NCBI GenBank assembly: GCA_963693305.1
Contig: OY855905.1
Span: 40,412,895 to 40,476,894 of the forward strand
Direction of reading: 5' to 3'
Origin: Meandrina meandrites
Taxonomy: Eukaryota; Cnidaria; Anthozoa; Scleractinia; Meandrinidae
DNA: 64,000 bases
In this document: positions 36,760-50,132 of the stretch, one piece after another
Numbering within the stretch: the first letter of the stretch is position 1
Layout of the letters: each line of letters starts with the position of its first letter
The notes under the pieces: generated by a model
What the model saw: only the letters and a program-made list of their open reading frames with translations
What the model was told of the DNA's origin: nothing
Database searches by the model: none
Made by a program: the position numbers and the translations under genes

Positions 36760-37916
36760 TCTGTAACAAGAAAATACCTGTTGAGAAAATTGCAGTCAAA
36801 AATAAAGCGTCTTCTGTTCGTCTTAAGTTAAGTTTATTTGATGCTTAAATCAAACATTATAGTTTAAGTGACGTTATTCAAATCCAAGTTATAGTTTGTC
36901 GCTGTTGATGATTACTTGGTAATTCAAAGTAACTAGTGTTTTGATCGCATTCAAGTTTCTCCCTACTTCAGTTAATTGAGTTTTCTTCTAAGATCCCGTA
37001 TATCGAAAGTCTTCCCGCCAGAAGTGGAGTCGTTTCATTCATCACAGAACTGAATATCAGTGCAAGTTTCATATATGCATGTAAATTGTTAAGAAAACTG
37101 TTTACTTTTCCTATCTACACGTGAAATTCTGTCATTTAGTTGAAGTTGCACAATCAAGGCCTCGCTTGAAATCAGCCGTCCTTGCTGGCTGGCACAAGAT
37201 AACCCACAATCCTGATCTCTCGCTTCAAATCGTAGTTTACCATGGATTTTTTTTTCACCGGTATTTTGTTAGAGTTTACAGATGCAGATCAAGAGGTCTA
37301 ACTCCGAGCAGGAGATGAAGTAAAATCTTTCCTCTCAACTGCGCCCGGGCGGCGGGGGGGAATGGCAGGGGTGGGTAGGCGGCTAACCATTTTAAGCAGT
37401 ATTTTTTCAAATTCAGAATATCAGCCCTCCAGAAGTTTCAAATTTGTCAATCAGTAACGCAGAAACCAAGCTTTGTTACTGGAATTTTACGGCATATATT
37501 TTTCGGTATATATTGTCGTATATATTTTGTTTTTGAGCCGACTTCATCCAGTGAGCACGTGCTGACCAGCGGCTGCTTAGTCGAATGTCATTTCTTGCCA
37601 CTCGATCTGTTTCGGATCTGTCCAGGGGCTGTTCATTCGGATATGTTTAGTTTTCTTCGTCATTTTCTTCGCGATTCAAGAAGCGTTTTAGTATCGTTTA
37701 TGCCTCACTGCAGTAGAAGGCAATAGGAATCGTTGGCAAGTTTCGATGTGGGTAAGAACAAAAACATTGCTTCACTCTCGCTCTTCGGTCTTTGAACATT
37801 ATTTAGCCGGCTTATAATTAAGGCCATCAAATTAAGTGACCGCAAATGGTCACATTAATTTGCTTTTAGCTTGCAGCTGCCCGTCCATCTTTAGAGAAAT
37901 TGTTAGGTCAAAGATA
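36760..37916. promoter_or_regulatory. Shared intergenic region between divergent GABP-beta and SDR-like genes
   Basis: About 1.2 kb separates the two predicted 5' ends. For the plus-strand gene, a donor TGTGG|GTAAGA at 37751 and an acceptor TTTTAG at 37869 suggest a non-coding first exon ending at 37751. No TATA box stands out. No other gene is seen. Confidence 0.4.
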
Positions 37917-40900
37917 ATGGCATCAAAACCGAGAGTTCTTGTACTTGGAGGTGAGTGGTTTATCAATATTGTACTGTTTTTATCGAGGGCCCAAACTTGT
38001 AATTTACACATTGCGTACGCTTCGTTTAGTTTACATTTTGATCGAATAAGCCTTGATCCACCCACTGTTTTATCATGATACTGTAGCAGTAACTGTCGAT
38101 TATCTTCCCAGTATTTTACTTAATTAACTGCCCTATAGTTATTTAGATGTTAATAGCGAGATAATGATAGTAGCTGGTCAGTCAGCTTCAAAGATAAAAT
38201 CTGTAAATTCACATACAGCTTATCAGACCAAGTCTGGGGGAGAGGGTGAAGTGTGCGGCAGGCTCGGGGTTGAGACTGACTCTTCCCTACTCAGTTCTCG
38301 TTGTCCTATTATTATAAAAAAAAACAGTATAATGGTATACCAATGTAATGAACCCAGTTACTTGGTATAACAAATTTTTAATCCATCAAATATTTTTTGC
38401 TCATCATTGTATACAACTGGTCTAAACAGGCCACCCAATGCAGCCAAAATGGGGGAATATTAGTAAATGAATCCCTTCTGGCAGTTGGTGTATTGGAGGA
38501 CAATATCGGAGTCTGAAAGATTTTCCAAAAAAATGGACAGTTGGCTGAGAAGCGAAGCTTAGAGGGCAACTGTGAAATTTTAAGGACAGTCTACCAGCAA
38601 GCCAGAAAGTGGTTTATTAATTTTATTTTACCCTCTGATAAATTCTATAACATGCTTTATCACTGTTAAAAGGAGAACAACCTACAGTGATAATCTTGGT
38701 GCAATTGCAGTTGATTGACTTACTCTAGTATGATTTGATTGGAAAGTTGGACCTTATATATTCTTTAACCTGGTGAAAGTAACTAACAGTAATATAAATG
38801 TATGAAAACAGAGCTGCTCTGGCATGACAAACCCAAATTTTGAACACATTTTCCTATAGTCCCTTGACACTTTGGGCTTGGATTTTTTAGGAACAATCAC
38901 CTCTATATGAGGTGTTTGTTAGGAATGATTTGATACACGTCTATATATTAATTATATGAGTTTTTTGTTTTTTTTAAATTCGCAGGTTTAGGGTTTGTTG
39001 GTCGTAACCTTGTATGCTACCTTGTTGAGCATGAACTGTGTTCTAAGGTAAGAATATACTAGTTTATTGCTAGTATCAATCAAGAAGTCACTTAATCACT
39101 ATAATAATTATAATTATACTTTTCAAGAGGTACATGCAAGGTACACTTTGACTGATACATGTAGACAGTAAAAGATCTATTAATATAAGCCCTCTCCCCT
39201 TCCCTAAATGATAAATCATGACAATTTACAAACAAGGAAACAAGGCAGCTCTTTGGTTTTGAAGATGTTCATTCATTGTGAAAAAAAATAATATGTTATC
39301 CTGAAAAAGCACTAAAGCATCAAAAATCCACTGTATTTATAAGTAACCTAACTAGCTAGGGTACATATAGTTCTAGGGCTCTTTAGCCTGGTTCTCATAT
39401 GCCTCCTACCTACCTGCGACATAGCCGCTGGTATTGCCTGGGATACTGTTCCCACATATGAGAACATATGCCGCCGGCAACAAAGATTATATCACTGAGG
39501 TCTTTACCACCAGCATGCCTGCAAAGTTGACTTGAGTTCAACTTCGCAGGCACTTAATAGGCGGTTTTTCCGGAGCGCCGGCAATAAAGGTTTTTTATAA
39601 GAACAGTATCCCAGGCATGAACCAGCGGCTATGTCGCAGGTAGGTCTGTGGCATATGAGAACCAGGCTTTATATATGTTTTTAAAATGTTCAAGTAATTG
39701 CGTGGGCTGCAATTGGTCAGTTTGAGTTCATTATAGCCTGGCATGATCAATCGATGACAATGAGCACAATTAATTTCCTGGCATTTTATAAAAGAATTAA
39801 AACATTTCATCCTCATGCATTGTTGAGTTATATTGAGAAGTGCAAGAAGCACTTGGCTGAGTCCGTGCTTCTCTGTGGACTTCAATAAACAAAGAACATA
39901 ACATAACTGATATTAGGATTTGAAATAAGCCCACAATCTCCATTAAACCCTTCCTCAAAAGGTCATAAAAGAAATAACCCCCCAACCCATCCGGGAAGGT
40001 GGGTTGGGGAGGGGGATCTGATAGAACGTCTATGGTACTTTTGTTTTGTATGATTTTCAGATTCGAGCTGTTGATAAAGTGCCACCACAGACTGCTTGGC
40101 TGAATGAAAGACATCAAGTAAGAGTTTCTTGCTATCGTATAAACGTTCACAGATTTAGGTTGGAATGAGTATCAAGTTTGATTTCGTATGACATGGATTA
40201 CCGTCAAAATTCTCTTATAAGCTCCCCTGCTTATAAGTCCCCTCCCCCCATGAATAGGCCCATCTACCTGGAAACAAAAAAATACATCCTGTTAACCCCC
40301 CCCCCCCCCTCCCCTCCCAAATATAAGCCCCCCTCTGCTGGATGACAGTACTGGATAGGGCTAAGTGTTGAAGCTTTATTATGACCTTTCACCTGAAAAA
40401 CACATTTCCATCAATACTGCCGTGTCTCATTTTGAAACTTTTTTATTAGTCTGCTCATAAGCCCCCCCACGCGGATATAAGCACCTTCTTTTATAAACTC
40501 ACCCAAAAACCCTTATGGTATTGATTTTTTCTTTTGTCATTATCGGTATCATTAATCAAGTAGGTTTTAACAATATTTTATTTTAATATCTATTATTTTC
40601 TGTGTAAGATAAATCCAGTTTCATCTAACAACCATGTTAAGCTCAAATTTTTTGAAACATTGTTAATTAATCATCTTTAAAAATTGAGTATCATAGCCTG
40701 GAATATGAGCTGAGAGCAAGATGACTGTCTATCATCATAGGCTTGTAATACAAGCAGAGATCTAGCATTATAGGGCTGCAAGGTGTGCAGATATTAATTA
40801 GAATAATATGTCATTGAAGCTTTAAATCAGTTAATAATAAACAATAAAATTATCATCATATTAAATGAATGTATTACTGCAGGAAGCATTTAAGCACAGC

Positions 40901-43900
40901 ATTGTTGAATTCAAGAGTGCCAATCTTATAAATCCTGGTAAGAATAGTTATTTAATATTTATTTTGTTAGATATATTCTCTATCTATACAACCCCATCCC
41001 TCCCTATCCCATTAAATTCAGGCTGTCCTCTAGTCTGTCTCATAGGCCCACCCTACAAAAACATTGTTTCAATTTGATGTGAGAGGAAAACCGAATATCT
41101 GGGAGAAATTCCAGCCCAAAGCAACTTGCCAATCTGGACCTGAATACCTGAAAGATCAAGAAGTATATATTATACTTCTTATTCTGCACAGAAACCATGG
41201 GTAATTAATATATATTATTTTTATTATTTTTGTTTCTTGTTTAGCTAGTGTGGAGAAAGCCTTTCTGGATGCTGAAGGAGATTTTGATATTTGTATCAAC
41301 TGTGCTGCAGAGACCAGATATGGACAGTCTGAACAGGTGAATGTAAAAATTATGTGCAAATAAGTCAAGGGGAATTGCAAACTGTTCAAGGTGTTGGGCA
41401 GTTTGAAAATGGGGTTAATTTACTGTAACTTGCTGTAAATGACCAATTCCAAAGGATCTGAAGGAAATCTTGAGTATATTCCATTACTGGAATTGAGGAT
41501 CCAGGGGGCTAATTTGTGTTGATTGGTTCCAGTACTAGTTAGTCTGTCTATGCAGTTAGCTTGAAAGCAGGCTCTAATGGCTCATGTTTATTTCCTGGTG
41601 CCTGATGCTCTGCTAATGTGCTACCTTAAAGTTCCAAAAGTAACCACCCACTGAAAGTATTGATAAAATGTCACAGCAATTCCCAAAAGAAGTGAACTCT
41701 GTAAACTCTGAAAGTAGTGACCTCAAACCTAACTTGACTTTTACAAAGAAACAGTAGGAATAAGTGATTAATGACTGGTTGAACCTTACCAGTCCTGATA
41801 ATCTGATGTTTGTTTTAAATGAACCTGTGCTCTGTAAATTTTGTATTTACATATAAACTATTTATTTTATGTTATAACCCGGCAATAAATTTTTGCATGG
41901 CCTTATTGGACAAAACGCATCATGTGGTACAAAATCGGATGGCGGGTATCAAACAATATGCCCTCTCCAATTTGATATCCGTCATCCGATTTTATGTAGA
42001 GAAGTGCACAAAACAAACAAACAAACAATCACAGTGATAAAAAAACAGAATATGTGACCCTGTTTGCAATAACCTGAGTATCAGGGTTTTCTAAAGGGGA
42101 AGGCCTGATCATGTAAACCAGGCCTTTGTTTCAACTGTAGTTAGTTATGCCGTGATTATCACTGTGTTTTTTTTTCCTAGTTTCTGGTGATAAAGCGTGT
42201 TGTAGAAATTAATCAGAGGGTTATGAAATAAACAAACTCCCTCCCTCAAAACTTCACTTCTCAGCCAACCAACCCTCCAAGTTAAGACCATTTTAGTCAC
42301 CATGGCGACTAAATTGGAACCAAAGTCGCCAGCCTGGTGACTAAAATTGAGAAGAAGGATTGAAAGCGTGAGCTTAATTTAGTGACTAAAATTTTTTACT
42401 GGCGACCAAACTTGAGCAGTCGGTGGCCAAATAGCCACTTAGGAAAAAAATAAACTTGGAGGGTTGCCAACTGTTCATTTTTTGGACAATCGTTCAGCCT
42501 CTGGCTTTATCTTCCAATATTAATATCAGCCACCTGAAGGGATTTATTCACTAAATAAATCAACCCACATATGGTAATCACATTTTACCTGATAGTAGCA
42601 ACCCTCTGAAAGTAATGTTAAGGTAAATGCTGCTGAAGGTTAATTGTTTAGGGTAGTTAATTACTTTCAGAACTTTAAGATCATGCATGTATTTATAACC
42701 TTAACTTTGTAACTTGACTATTGATAGGTTTATGCAGATGGGATTTTCAAACTTAGTATGAACTGCGCAAAGCAAGCCTTAAAGTGTAATGTGGAGAGGT
42801 ACATTGAGATTTCCACAGCTCAGGTGTATTCTTGTGACAAGGTATGAGATGAGTCAAGTTTTTGGATTTATTTAATGGTAAAATCTAGTACCTCAGCATT
42901 TATTCACAGAATTCTTGAGTTCATAACTTAACCAACAGTTGCATTTTACACTGCCATCAATCATACAATAGTCATGCACGTGCATACATACAGGGTTTGA
43001 AATTAGAAGAATCTGGCAACTAGCAAATTAAGACAAAATTTTGAAAATAGTTGCCCAATTAATGTAAAAGTTTATTCGCCAGATGGTGCAAAGAACAAAT
43101 AGGGCCTCACAAACATGACAGCTTCTGGTTGTGCCCCTGGGACGAATTGAATTACTTTCCATTCAAACGAGCCCAAACATCCCCATGAACTGAAGAAATG
43201 ATGGGAAAATACTGAAATATAGACTGGGGAATTCAAGCCGTTAATTATATAAAGCAGACAAAGTAAATAGAATGTTCCAGGTGCTATATAAGTTTGTAGG
43301 TTACATAGCCAGAAAATGTAATTACAAGTCATGAGAGGTGATCCAGACTGAGTACAAAAAATCGAACATGGGGAAAACTGCTCATTACCAGACTTTCTCT
43401 CCTAAATGTATTGGTGGTTGAGTTGAATGATGCCTTCATGTAAATTTATCATAAACGTCACATGGTTTTGATGTCAATACTTCAAGGTACTATGATTTAT
43501 AAAACAATTTGAGTATTCACTTGAACTGACCTAATGTATGCCTCTTGCAGAAAAAAACAATGTTAATCTTTTAGTCTTAAGTGGGCAGTAGTTGAGCTGC
43601 TGAGGAGTATAGAAATGTTCATGATCAGTTGATTTACATGAAGTTTTGTTTTTGTGGCAGGGTGCTAGTGATGAGGACAGCAAGACCTCACCGTGGACAC
43701 AAATTGCAAAATACAAGCTTATGGTAGAGGAAGAATTAGCTAAGCTTGAAGGGTATGAAATTAAGTAAAATTAAAGACATTCTGTAATTATGAAGAAAAC
43801 TGCTCTGTCAGTGGTATTTCTAACCACTATTTTTTCACCTTTTTCCAGATTAAACTTTGTCATTGTTAGACCAGCAATCATTTATGGCGTGGCTGACCGA

Positions 43901-46900
43901 CAAGGACTAAGTAAGTTACAATAATAGTTATATTTTAATATTGCATTTGTGGAAAGATTTCTCCAAGGGGCAGTCTGGTGTAGTTGCCAAATTGTACATG
44001 ATAATTAAAGGAACACGGTCAGCTGGTGCACATGCACATTAGATACCATTTCATAGCTAATTTGCATATCACACTTCATCACAAGACGCGCGAGCGAAGA
44101 ACGGAAACTGAAAAGCGCATCAACAAACCTTGTCGAATTGAAGTATTTGCGAATCAAAGTAGTGGTTATATACATGTTACATTATTAGAACACTGATTTT
44201 ATTGAAACCATGGAGAATTTACCGATGGACTTGAACAGGGAAAGGCTAGTGTCAACGAATGCCTCTGAAGTCAAAGAAATATCAGTAGAGGTGAGAAACA
44301 CAAGTGATCGCGGTCATTTCTGCTTTCGATCGGATATTTTGCTTTTATAATTTCCTTTTACAACTTTCACTCTTTCTGTGAGTTGGCATGTTGTTTGTGC
44401 GAATCTCAGGATCTTTTTTCTAGCGCCGTACAATTCATCAAAGGATGTATCGTTACGTTGGCATAATTGTTTTTATTTGCTCGTGTAGTTGAAATTATTC
44501 ACATTAAAATGCAGGCATTGAAACTTGACTCAGTTGAAATGTGAAATTGAACAGGCAGGTCATCATTCCTAATGATATTGAAGAATTAAAGTAGAGCTTA
44601 TAACATTATTTGTTGTGTTGTTGTATTCGTTTGAGCTCCAAATTGAGCAGCTTGATGATGCCACGTTCGAATCGTTTACAAAATGCACGAACCTTTTCCC
44701 AGGTCGAGAAACGCGATTTTGCAAACATATATAATGGTGATTTGCTGTCCAATGTTTTTGGTTAATTTCTTTCATTATTTTGGTCAACGGAGGCGATTCT
44801 TTCTGCCCGGCGCTTTCACGCTTCCCACCTCTTCTTTTCATGTTGTTTTGGAGACGCGATCCATACTGTTTTTAACTAAATACAATGTATGATAAAGTAA
44901 TAGCATAGGATGACCAAAAGGACACTCAGAAACAGGTTTTCAGTAAAGGATGGAAAATCGAGTAAGACACTGGGAAGATTGAAGCGGATTTTGAGATGTA
45001 CTCCGGCGAAGCGTATTTTTGATTTCGGGTTGAGGTGGACTTTTTTCAAAGTGAAGAAAACTAGGGTCCAGGTCAATGCGGCCACAAAGCTGACCATGGG
45101 TGGGCGGGCAATGGGAGTCAGAAGTTCTTGCTTCCTGTACTCTCTTTTTTTAACTGTACTGGCCCTGGCTACCCTCAGGACACCCAGACTACAATCAATC
45201 AAAGTCATTGCGTAAGCTAGGTAATTTAATTATTGAAATTTATGCTTTTCCCGCCAGGTTCCTGTCCTTTCCTCTTCTGACATGTACTACCAAAACTGTC
45301 CCATCCTTTAATTTTGTCCTCTTCACCCTGTAGCATTTAATACGCAGTTTATATTCATGCCAGAGATTGAGTTGTAGTTCAGTAATATTTCAGTTTGTAA
45401 CTCATTGTTTTAGTAAGGGCAATTCTACACACCAACACACACTCATATTGAACATTATTGAACTGTTTTTTTTTTTTAATAAAGACATTTTAATTGTAAA
45501 ATTTCTTACTTTCTAGTCCCAAGGTTGATTATTGGTGCTGTCTATAAACAAATGGAAGAGAAAATGAAGGTAACACATTCACCTGCAGTTTAAATATGGA
45601 TGAATATCTCTTAAAAAATGAAGTGAATTAGTAGCTACTGGACTAGCTACATTTACTAGAAAGTACAAGACAAGTAATCTGCAGTTGTAAACAGCACTGA
45701 TAACTGCCTGGCAGACTACACTATTCTATGGGCTATAATTAACAGCCCAATTTTGGTTTCTGGCTTTTAGGCCATGGAGGAATGTCAACCTCAGGTTCAG
45801 TGGTGCAGAGTCAGAACTGGAGGTCAACTGGAGGCTAATGCTTTCAGTTATGTGCTTTGCAATTGGTCTTTGATGTTCGACGGTTTGTGGGCTTTCTCGG
45901 GTTCTCAACTCGGCTGAAGTAGCTTTCTGCAAAGGCTTTGCATAGGTTTTCAACATCATGTATGGGCAACAAACAGGAGAGACAACTGTGCCATGTTGAA
46001 GGTGAAACACTGCAAACCTTCAATCAGACCGTGGTGCATTTCAGCCTTACAAAACTTTCTTTGAACAATTGCCTAAAAACAAGAATGTTGGATCCAAGTG
46101 ATAATGTTTGCAATTTACAGTAATGATATGTGCTTTTCTAACTCTGAATCTGTCACTGTTTAATTTAGCTGCTGTGGACCAAAGACCTGAAGATGAGCAC
46201 TGTTCATGTCACTGATGTGTGTCGTGCACTGTGGCACCTAACCAGCCATGGCAGCAGTGGTGACGTGTTCAACTTAGCAGACAAGAGTGATTCAAGTAAG
46301 ACTCCTTGCTGAGAGGATTCAAATACAGTGAAATTATAGCTACATCTGTGTCCAGCAGCACAGTTCAATTTTTGATCTGATTGGTGTTAAAATCACACAT
46401 CTTGTTCTAAAAGACAACTTTACAATATTTTTCAGCTCAAGGAAGTATTACAAACTTTGTCTGTGAAATATTTGGAATTCAACATGACTACTTTGGAACT
46501 GTGTTGTCCAATATGGCACGGGTAAGTCCCGCTCAGATAATAATAATATTTCATAAATGTCATCCTGGTACCATTAGTTTTCTCTTTTCTTTTTCACAAT
46601 AAAATTTGAGCTGTGAAGGGGCGGAAATGATGATAATCTGCTATTCTAATATATTTTTTTTATTTACCTGTAACCCCCAAGAGTACCAATTGGCACGTGT
46701 TGTCATATAACTTTTTTGTCTAATCTATTTGAATGTTTGGCACCAAAATGTCTTGGAAAGCTCTGCATTTTGAAAGCATAGAATTGTACCTCTCCTGTTT
46801 TTGTAACTTGACTGACCACGCTTATAACTACTGAAACTCTTTCATGATACGTAGGTGGTATGCAACATAACTGAAATAAATCACTTCTGTAGCCTAAATT

Positions 46901-49541
46901 TAAGACGTCTTCCACTGGTTGCACGCTCCCAACAAGAAACTCTTCTCTGGAGCACGCCACCAGAGGGAGAAGTCTGAAATTCAGGCTACAAGATCTGCAC
47001 AAAAACATATAGTTTAGGGGTTTACCTACTATTAACAACTTTTTAAATCTTTTTTCATTTTAACGTTTTAACCCCTTTCTTTCAAGGCTATAACTGTCTT
47101 GTTATTTATTCCAGCATCTCATGAAATATACTGGCCAACACCTAAGATTGTGTGATTGTTTGACAAACCCAAAAAGTGTTTGTGGAAGAAGCAAAATATT
47201 ATGTTCCAAAATTTAAACACCAGGGATAGGCCTAGGACTGTATTTTTGACTTCCATACTATTTTCTTTAGTTGAACATGGCCAGCACTGTTGAAGATTCT
47301 AATGAAAAACACCTAGCACCTTGGTCGGCAGCTTGTGACAGGGATGGAATCCACACTACCCCCCTTAGTCCTTATTTGGATCAGGTAAGTCGAGTGGTGC
47401 ATCATTATGATTAAGTGCAATGCATTAATTTTTGACATGATCAGTTCTGCAGCAAAATATCAGTCACTGTAAAGAATATAGAATATGAATATGTGTGGTT
47501 CTGGATTCGCTTGCCAAAGAAAAAAGAATCAAAGGTCTCTTTGAGGCTACGAGTATTTTGCATGATGAAGTACATGCATCAATGTAAGTAGAAAAGATGA
47601 AAATATTTTGGTTTTATTCCAAAACCAATGTTTTTTCTATCCCTTCTTTAAATCTCTTAAAATAACACTCAAATCACTGCCCTGACCCCGCAATACGATA
47701 ATGCATAACGCTCTAGACACATGTACGCTTTTGACCTATGTTTTAAGTTAGCTGTATGCGTTGGTATACTGTATTAGAAAGCAGGGAGAGCGAGAGTTCA
47801 ACACACGGGCGGGCGCGTTTACGGTCTATTTTTTCAGTTCTCTTCTTTTTTCCCCGCCAACATGCTTTTTCTTTCTCCCCCCCCCCCCCCCCATCCCCCC
47901 ACAAGAAGCTAATAAGTGCTTCCCATTTATTATTTTGCTCAGTATTTTTGTATTACAGGCGTTATGTTATAAAACCCACGGTTGCCTTGAGCCCGCGTTC
48001 ATTAAGCGACCATGACGCCATATGTTTTCTAGTTGATGTTTTGAAACAATTCAAATAAGAAAATGGTTGTACGCCATGCTCTTGACATAGCTAATAACTA
48101 TGATATCTCATCATTATTTCACTGTTTCAAATTTGCCGACATTTAATTTCATCTTCGTCAAGTCCAGTTATAGATTGGTCGGCGGAATTGCCAACAAAAC
48201 TCTACGACCCAAGGAAGGAAAGAAGGATCGATCGACCGACCGACGGAGCGAGTGATTGCGCTCGTCTACTAAACTCCTATTTTGCATTCTGCAAAATAGT
48301 CGTAAAAAGGCTAACCACAAGCTACCGAAGCTAAGCATTGCATGCATTCTGAAATTAAACCCACGCTTGCCTGGAGCCCGCGTTCATTTCGTAACAGTGA
48401 CACCAAATGCTTTCTAGGTTATGTTTTTGGTCAAGCTAAGTTACGCAGTGGTTAGCGGAATTACAAACAAAAGTCTTCGACCCAAAGGACCGACCGACCA
48501 ACCGACATCCGTTCGCCTACAATACTCTTAGTTTGCAAAATAGTTCGGCGTAAAAAGGAACTATAACAAATATGCACCTTTATTATTCCACCATTGCGCC
48601 ATTTTGCCATATTAGGTCAAAACAACGCGCAAAATATGACACGTTTTAACACTGAACAGCAGGACAAAAATACGGACGGAAAGCAGAGTAACAAAATGGC
48701 CGCACTAAACAACCCAAACTTAGTGGAATAAATAGTGGAATAATAAATCCCTCATTCGGTGGTTTAGCATATAATACGAGCGGACATTTCGCAGTTTGGC
48801 ACAGACACCTTACGAGCGGACATTTTGCTCATTGCTCGTATTTTTCCTCGCTCCCACGGGGCTCGTAAAAATACTACGCAACTCGCACAAATATCCACTC
48901 GTAAGGTGTATGTACCAAACTGCGGCACTTTCTTAAATATGTGCACAGCGTCACTCTATCAAAGCAATGTCGGACTGCTGGATTTCGAATCGAGCGGTCA
49001 CTGTGTTGTGTTCTTGGGCAAGACACTTAACTCTCACAGTGCCTATCTTCGACCAGGTGTATAAACGGGTACCGGCGGAGTTTCAATGCTGGAGGTAACT
49101 TTGTTTGACTATCATCCCATCCAGGTGGGAGTAGAAATATTTCTAGTCGCTTACCGCTGCGGAAACTGGAACACGCTGCGGTGGTATGGGACAATCGAAC
49201 CCGATTAAGGCTTTATCTTAAAACCAACAGCTAATGTATCATATGCATTTTAACAGGAACTTCTCTATGACAATCACTTGTGTATCAATGGATCAAAGAT
49301 TGAAGAATTGGGTTTTACCTACAATTACCCTGAACTTACTGTGGAAGCGCTAAGAGAAGTGAGCTTCTTTTATTTTGTTTTTCCTCAAATAAATTTTGAT
49401 CGCTTCTACAATATGCAGTGGTTCATAGCCTGTAGTCATAACAGAACAGCATTTCACTTGCTTTATTAATCGCTTTTCTAGGTTCTTGACGATTATGTAC
49501 AGACAAGGCTATTTCCTCCTTCACTGGCACAGACAAGATGA
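37917..49541 (+). CDS. Extended short-chain dehydrogenase/epimerase-like protein, 14 exons, 369 aa
   Basis: Exons: 37917-37950, 38986-39047, 40061-40117, 40883-40937, 41245-41336, 42728-42841, 43661-43752, 43849-43910, 45517-45569, 46169-46295, 46436-46521, 47271-47384, 49257-49358 and 49482-49541 (TGA). Phases match; the total is 369 codons plus stop. The N-terminus has a Rossmann nucleotide-binding loop, VLVLGGLGFVGRNL, a β2 acidic residue (IRAVDK) and a CINCAAET stretch like the NAD-binding segment of extended SDRs. ISTAQVYS supplies the Ser/Thr region, followed later by FVIVRPAIIYG. At the usual YxxxK position the sequence reads IAKYK, so the Lys is kept (157) but Ile153 replaces the catalytic Tyr. 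NAD(P) binding is likely; catalysis is doubtful. The nearest families are NAD-dependent epimerase/dehydratases such as the dTDP-glucose dehydratase type. Substrate unknown. Confidence 0.88.
39386..39667. mobile_element. Foldback MITE, TTA-type target duplication
   Basis: Long arms pair from the left end GCCTGGTTCTCATATGCC to the right end GGCATATGAGAACCAGGC, continuing through CTACCTGCGACATAGCCGCTGG. TTA (or TTTA) flanks both ends. A 3-bp TWA-like duplication fits PIF/Harbinger elements. There is no ORF. It lies in the SDR-like gene intron 2. Confidence 0.75.
42270..42466. mobile_element. Short TIR element
   Basis: The ends CAACCCTCCAAG and CTTGGAGGGTTG are inverted and flanked by CCAAC on both sides. 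Internal GTCGCCA and TGGCGAC-like words are repeated. It lies in the SDR-like gene intron before exon 42728-42841. Confidence 0.6.
43980..45260. other. Unassigned insertion-like block in the SDR-like gene intron 8
   Basis: A 1.6-kb intron (43911-45516) holds two plus-strand coding-like segments. One starts with ATG in good context at 44211 (MENLPMDLNRERLVSTNASE) and reaches a GTGAGA donor-like site after 27 codons. The other is a 101-codon frame at 44910-45215, rich in Lys/Arg and then hydrophobic. I recognise neither. They could be exons of a nested gene, a mobile-element relic, or chance. Confidence 0.3.
46889..46990. mobile_element. Small foldback element
   Basis: The left end TGTAGCCTAAATTTAAGACG and right end GTCTGAAATTCAGGCTACA form imperfect inverted repeats over about 100 bp. 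It has no ORF and lies in the SDR-like gene intron before exon 47271-47384. Confidence 0.6.
47955..48500. repeat. Diverged direct repeat in the SDR-like gene intron 12
   Basis: The blocks AAACCCACGGTTGCC...GCCCGCGTTCATT...TTTTCTAG...CGACCCAAGGAAGG (from about 47970) and AAACCCACGCTTGCC...GCCCGCGTTCATT...CTTTCTAGG...CGACCCAAAGGACC (from about 48358) occur in the same order about 390 bp apart. Both end in short GACC-rich tracts. This looks like an old tandem duplication of an unrecognised repeat. Confidence 0.7.
48968..49213 (+). mobile_element. 5'-shortened SINE of the same family
   Basis: The body TGTGTTGTGTTCTTGGGCAAG, ACACTTAACTCTCACAGTGCC, AGGTGTATAAA and ATCCCATCCAGG tracks the SINE at 5572-5880. 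The tRNA-like head is present only from about its anticodon region. It lies in the SDR-like gene intron 12, about 45 bp before exon 49257-49358. Confidence 0.75.
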
Positions 49542-49869
49542 TATCCTCCAACATATGAAGGAGAGGGCGCTGATTCACCCTCTGTTATTCCAGTTGAAAA
49601 TGGCATAGAAGGAAATAAAGAAAATGTGAACAGTTTAGGTGCACCGATTACACTTTTAAGATTCGAAAATCCACTACGCTGTGTCTGAAGTAAACCTAAC
49701 TGAAAGAAGCCCAACACGTCACGGACAGCGCCGGAATCTTTTAAAAAAATGTACCCGTAACCATCCTGTTTTTTTTTTTTCGTTTATTTTTACTTCTCGA
49801 CGATTTTCTTCCTTGGAAAATTGTTATTTTGGAGTTTCTTTCAATTGGAGTAATTTTGTGTACCAGTAA

Positions 49870-49875
49870 AATAAA
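49870..49875 (+). promoter_or_regulatory. Candidate polyadenylation signal of the SDR-like gene
   Basis: AATAAA lies 329 bp after the stop codon at 49539-49541, before the (TAA)n repeat tract. Confidence 0.5.
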
Positions 49876-49954
49876 AACTGTGACATTAAGCTTTGTATGG
49901 ATACGAAAAGGCCTTTTTCTAGTCTAGGTAATAGGCTCGTTTTCGCCAATTCGT

Positions 49955-50011
49955 AAATAATAATAGTAATAGTTAATAATAATATAGTAAATAATAGTAA
50001 TAATAATAGTA

Positions 50012-50059
<48 letters not shown>

Positions 50060-50132
50060 AATAATGACAATGATAACGATAACGATAACGATAACGATGA
50101 TGATCATAATAATAATAATAATAATAATAATT
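49955..50132. repeat. (TAA)n microsatellite with a (GATAAC)n insert
   Basis: Runs of TAA/ATA units at about 49955-50057 and 50105-50132 flank several tandem GATAAC units (about 50071-50098). The poly-Tyr open frame on the minus strand is an artefact. Confidence 0.93.
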
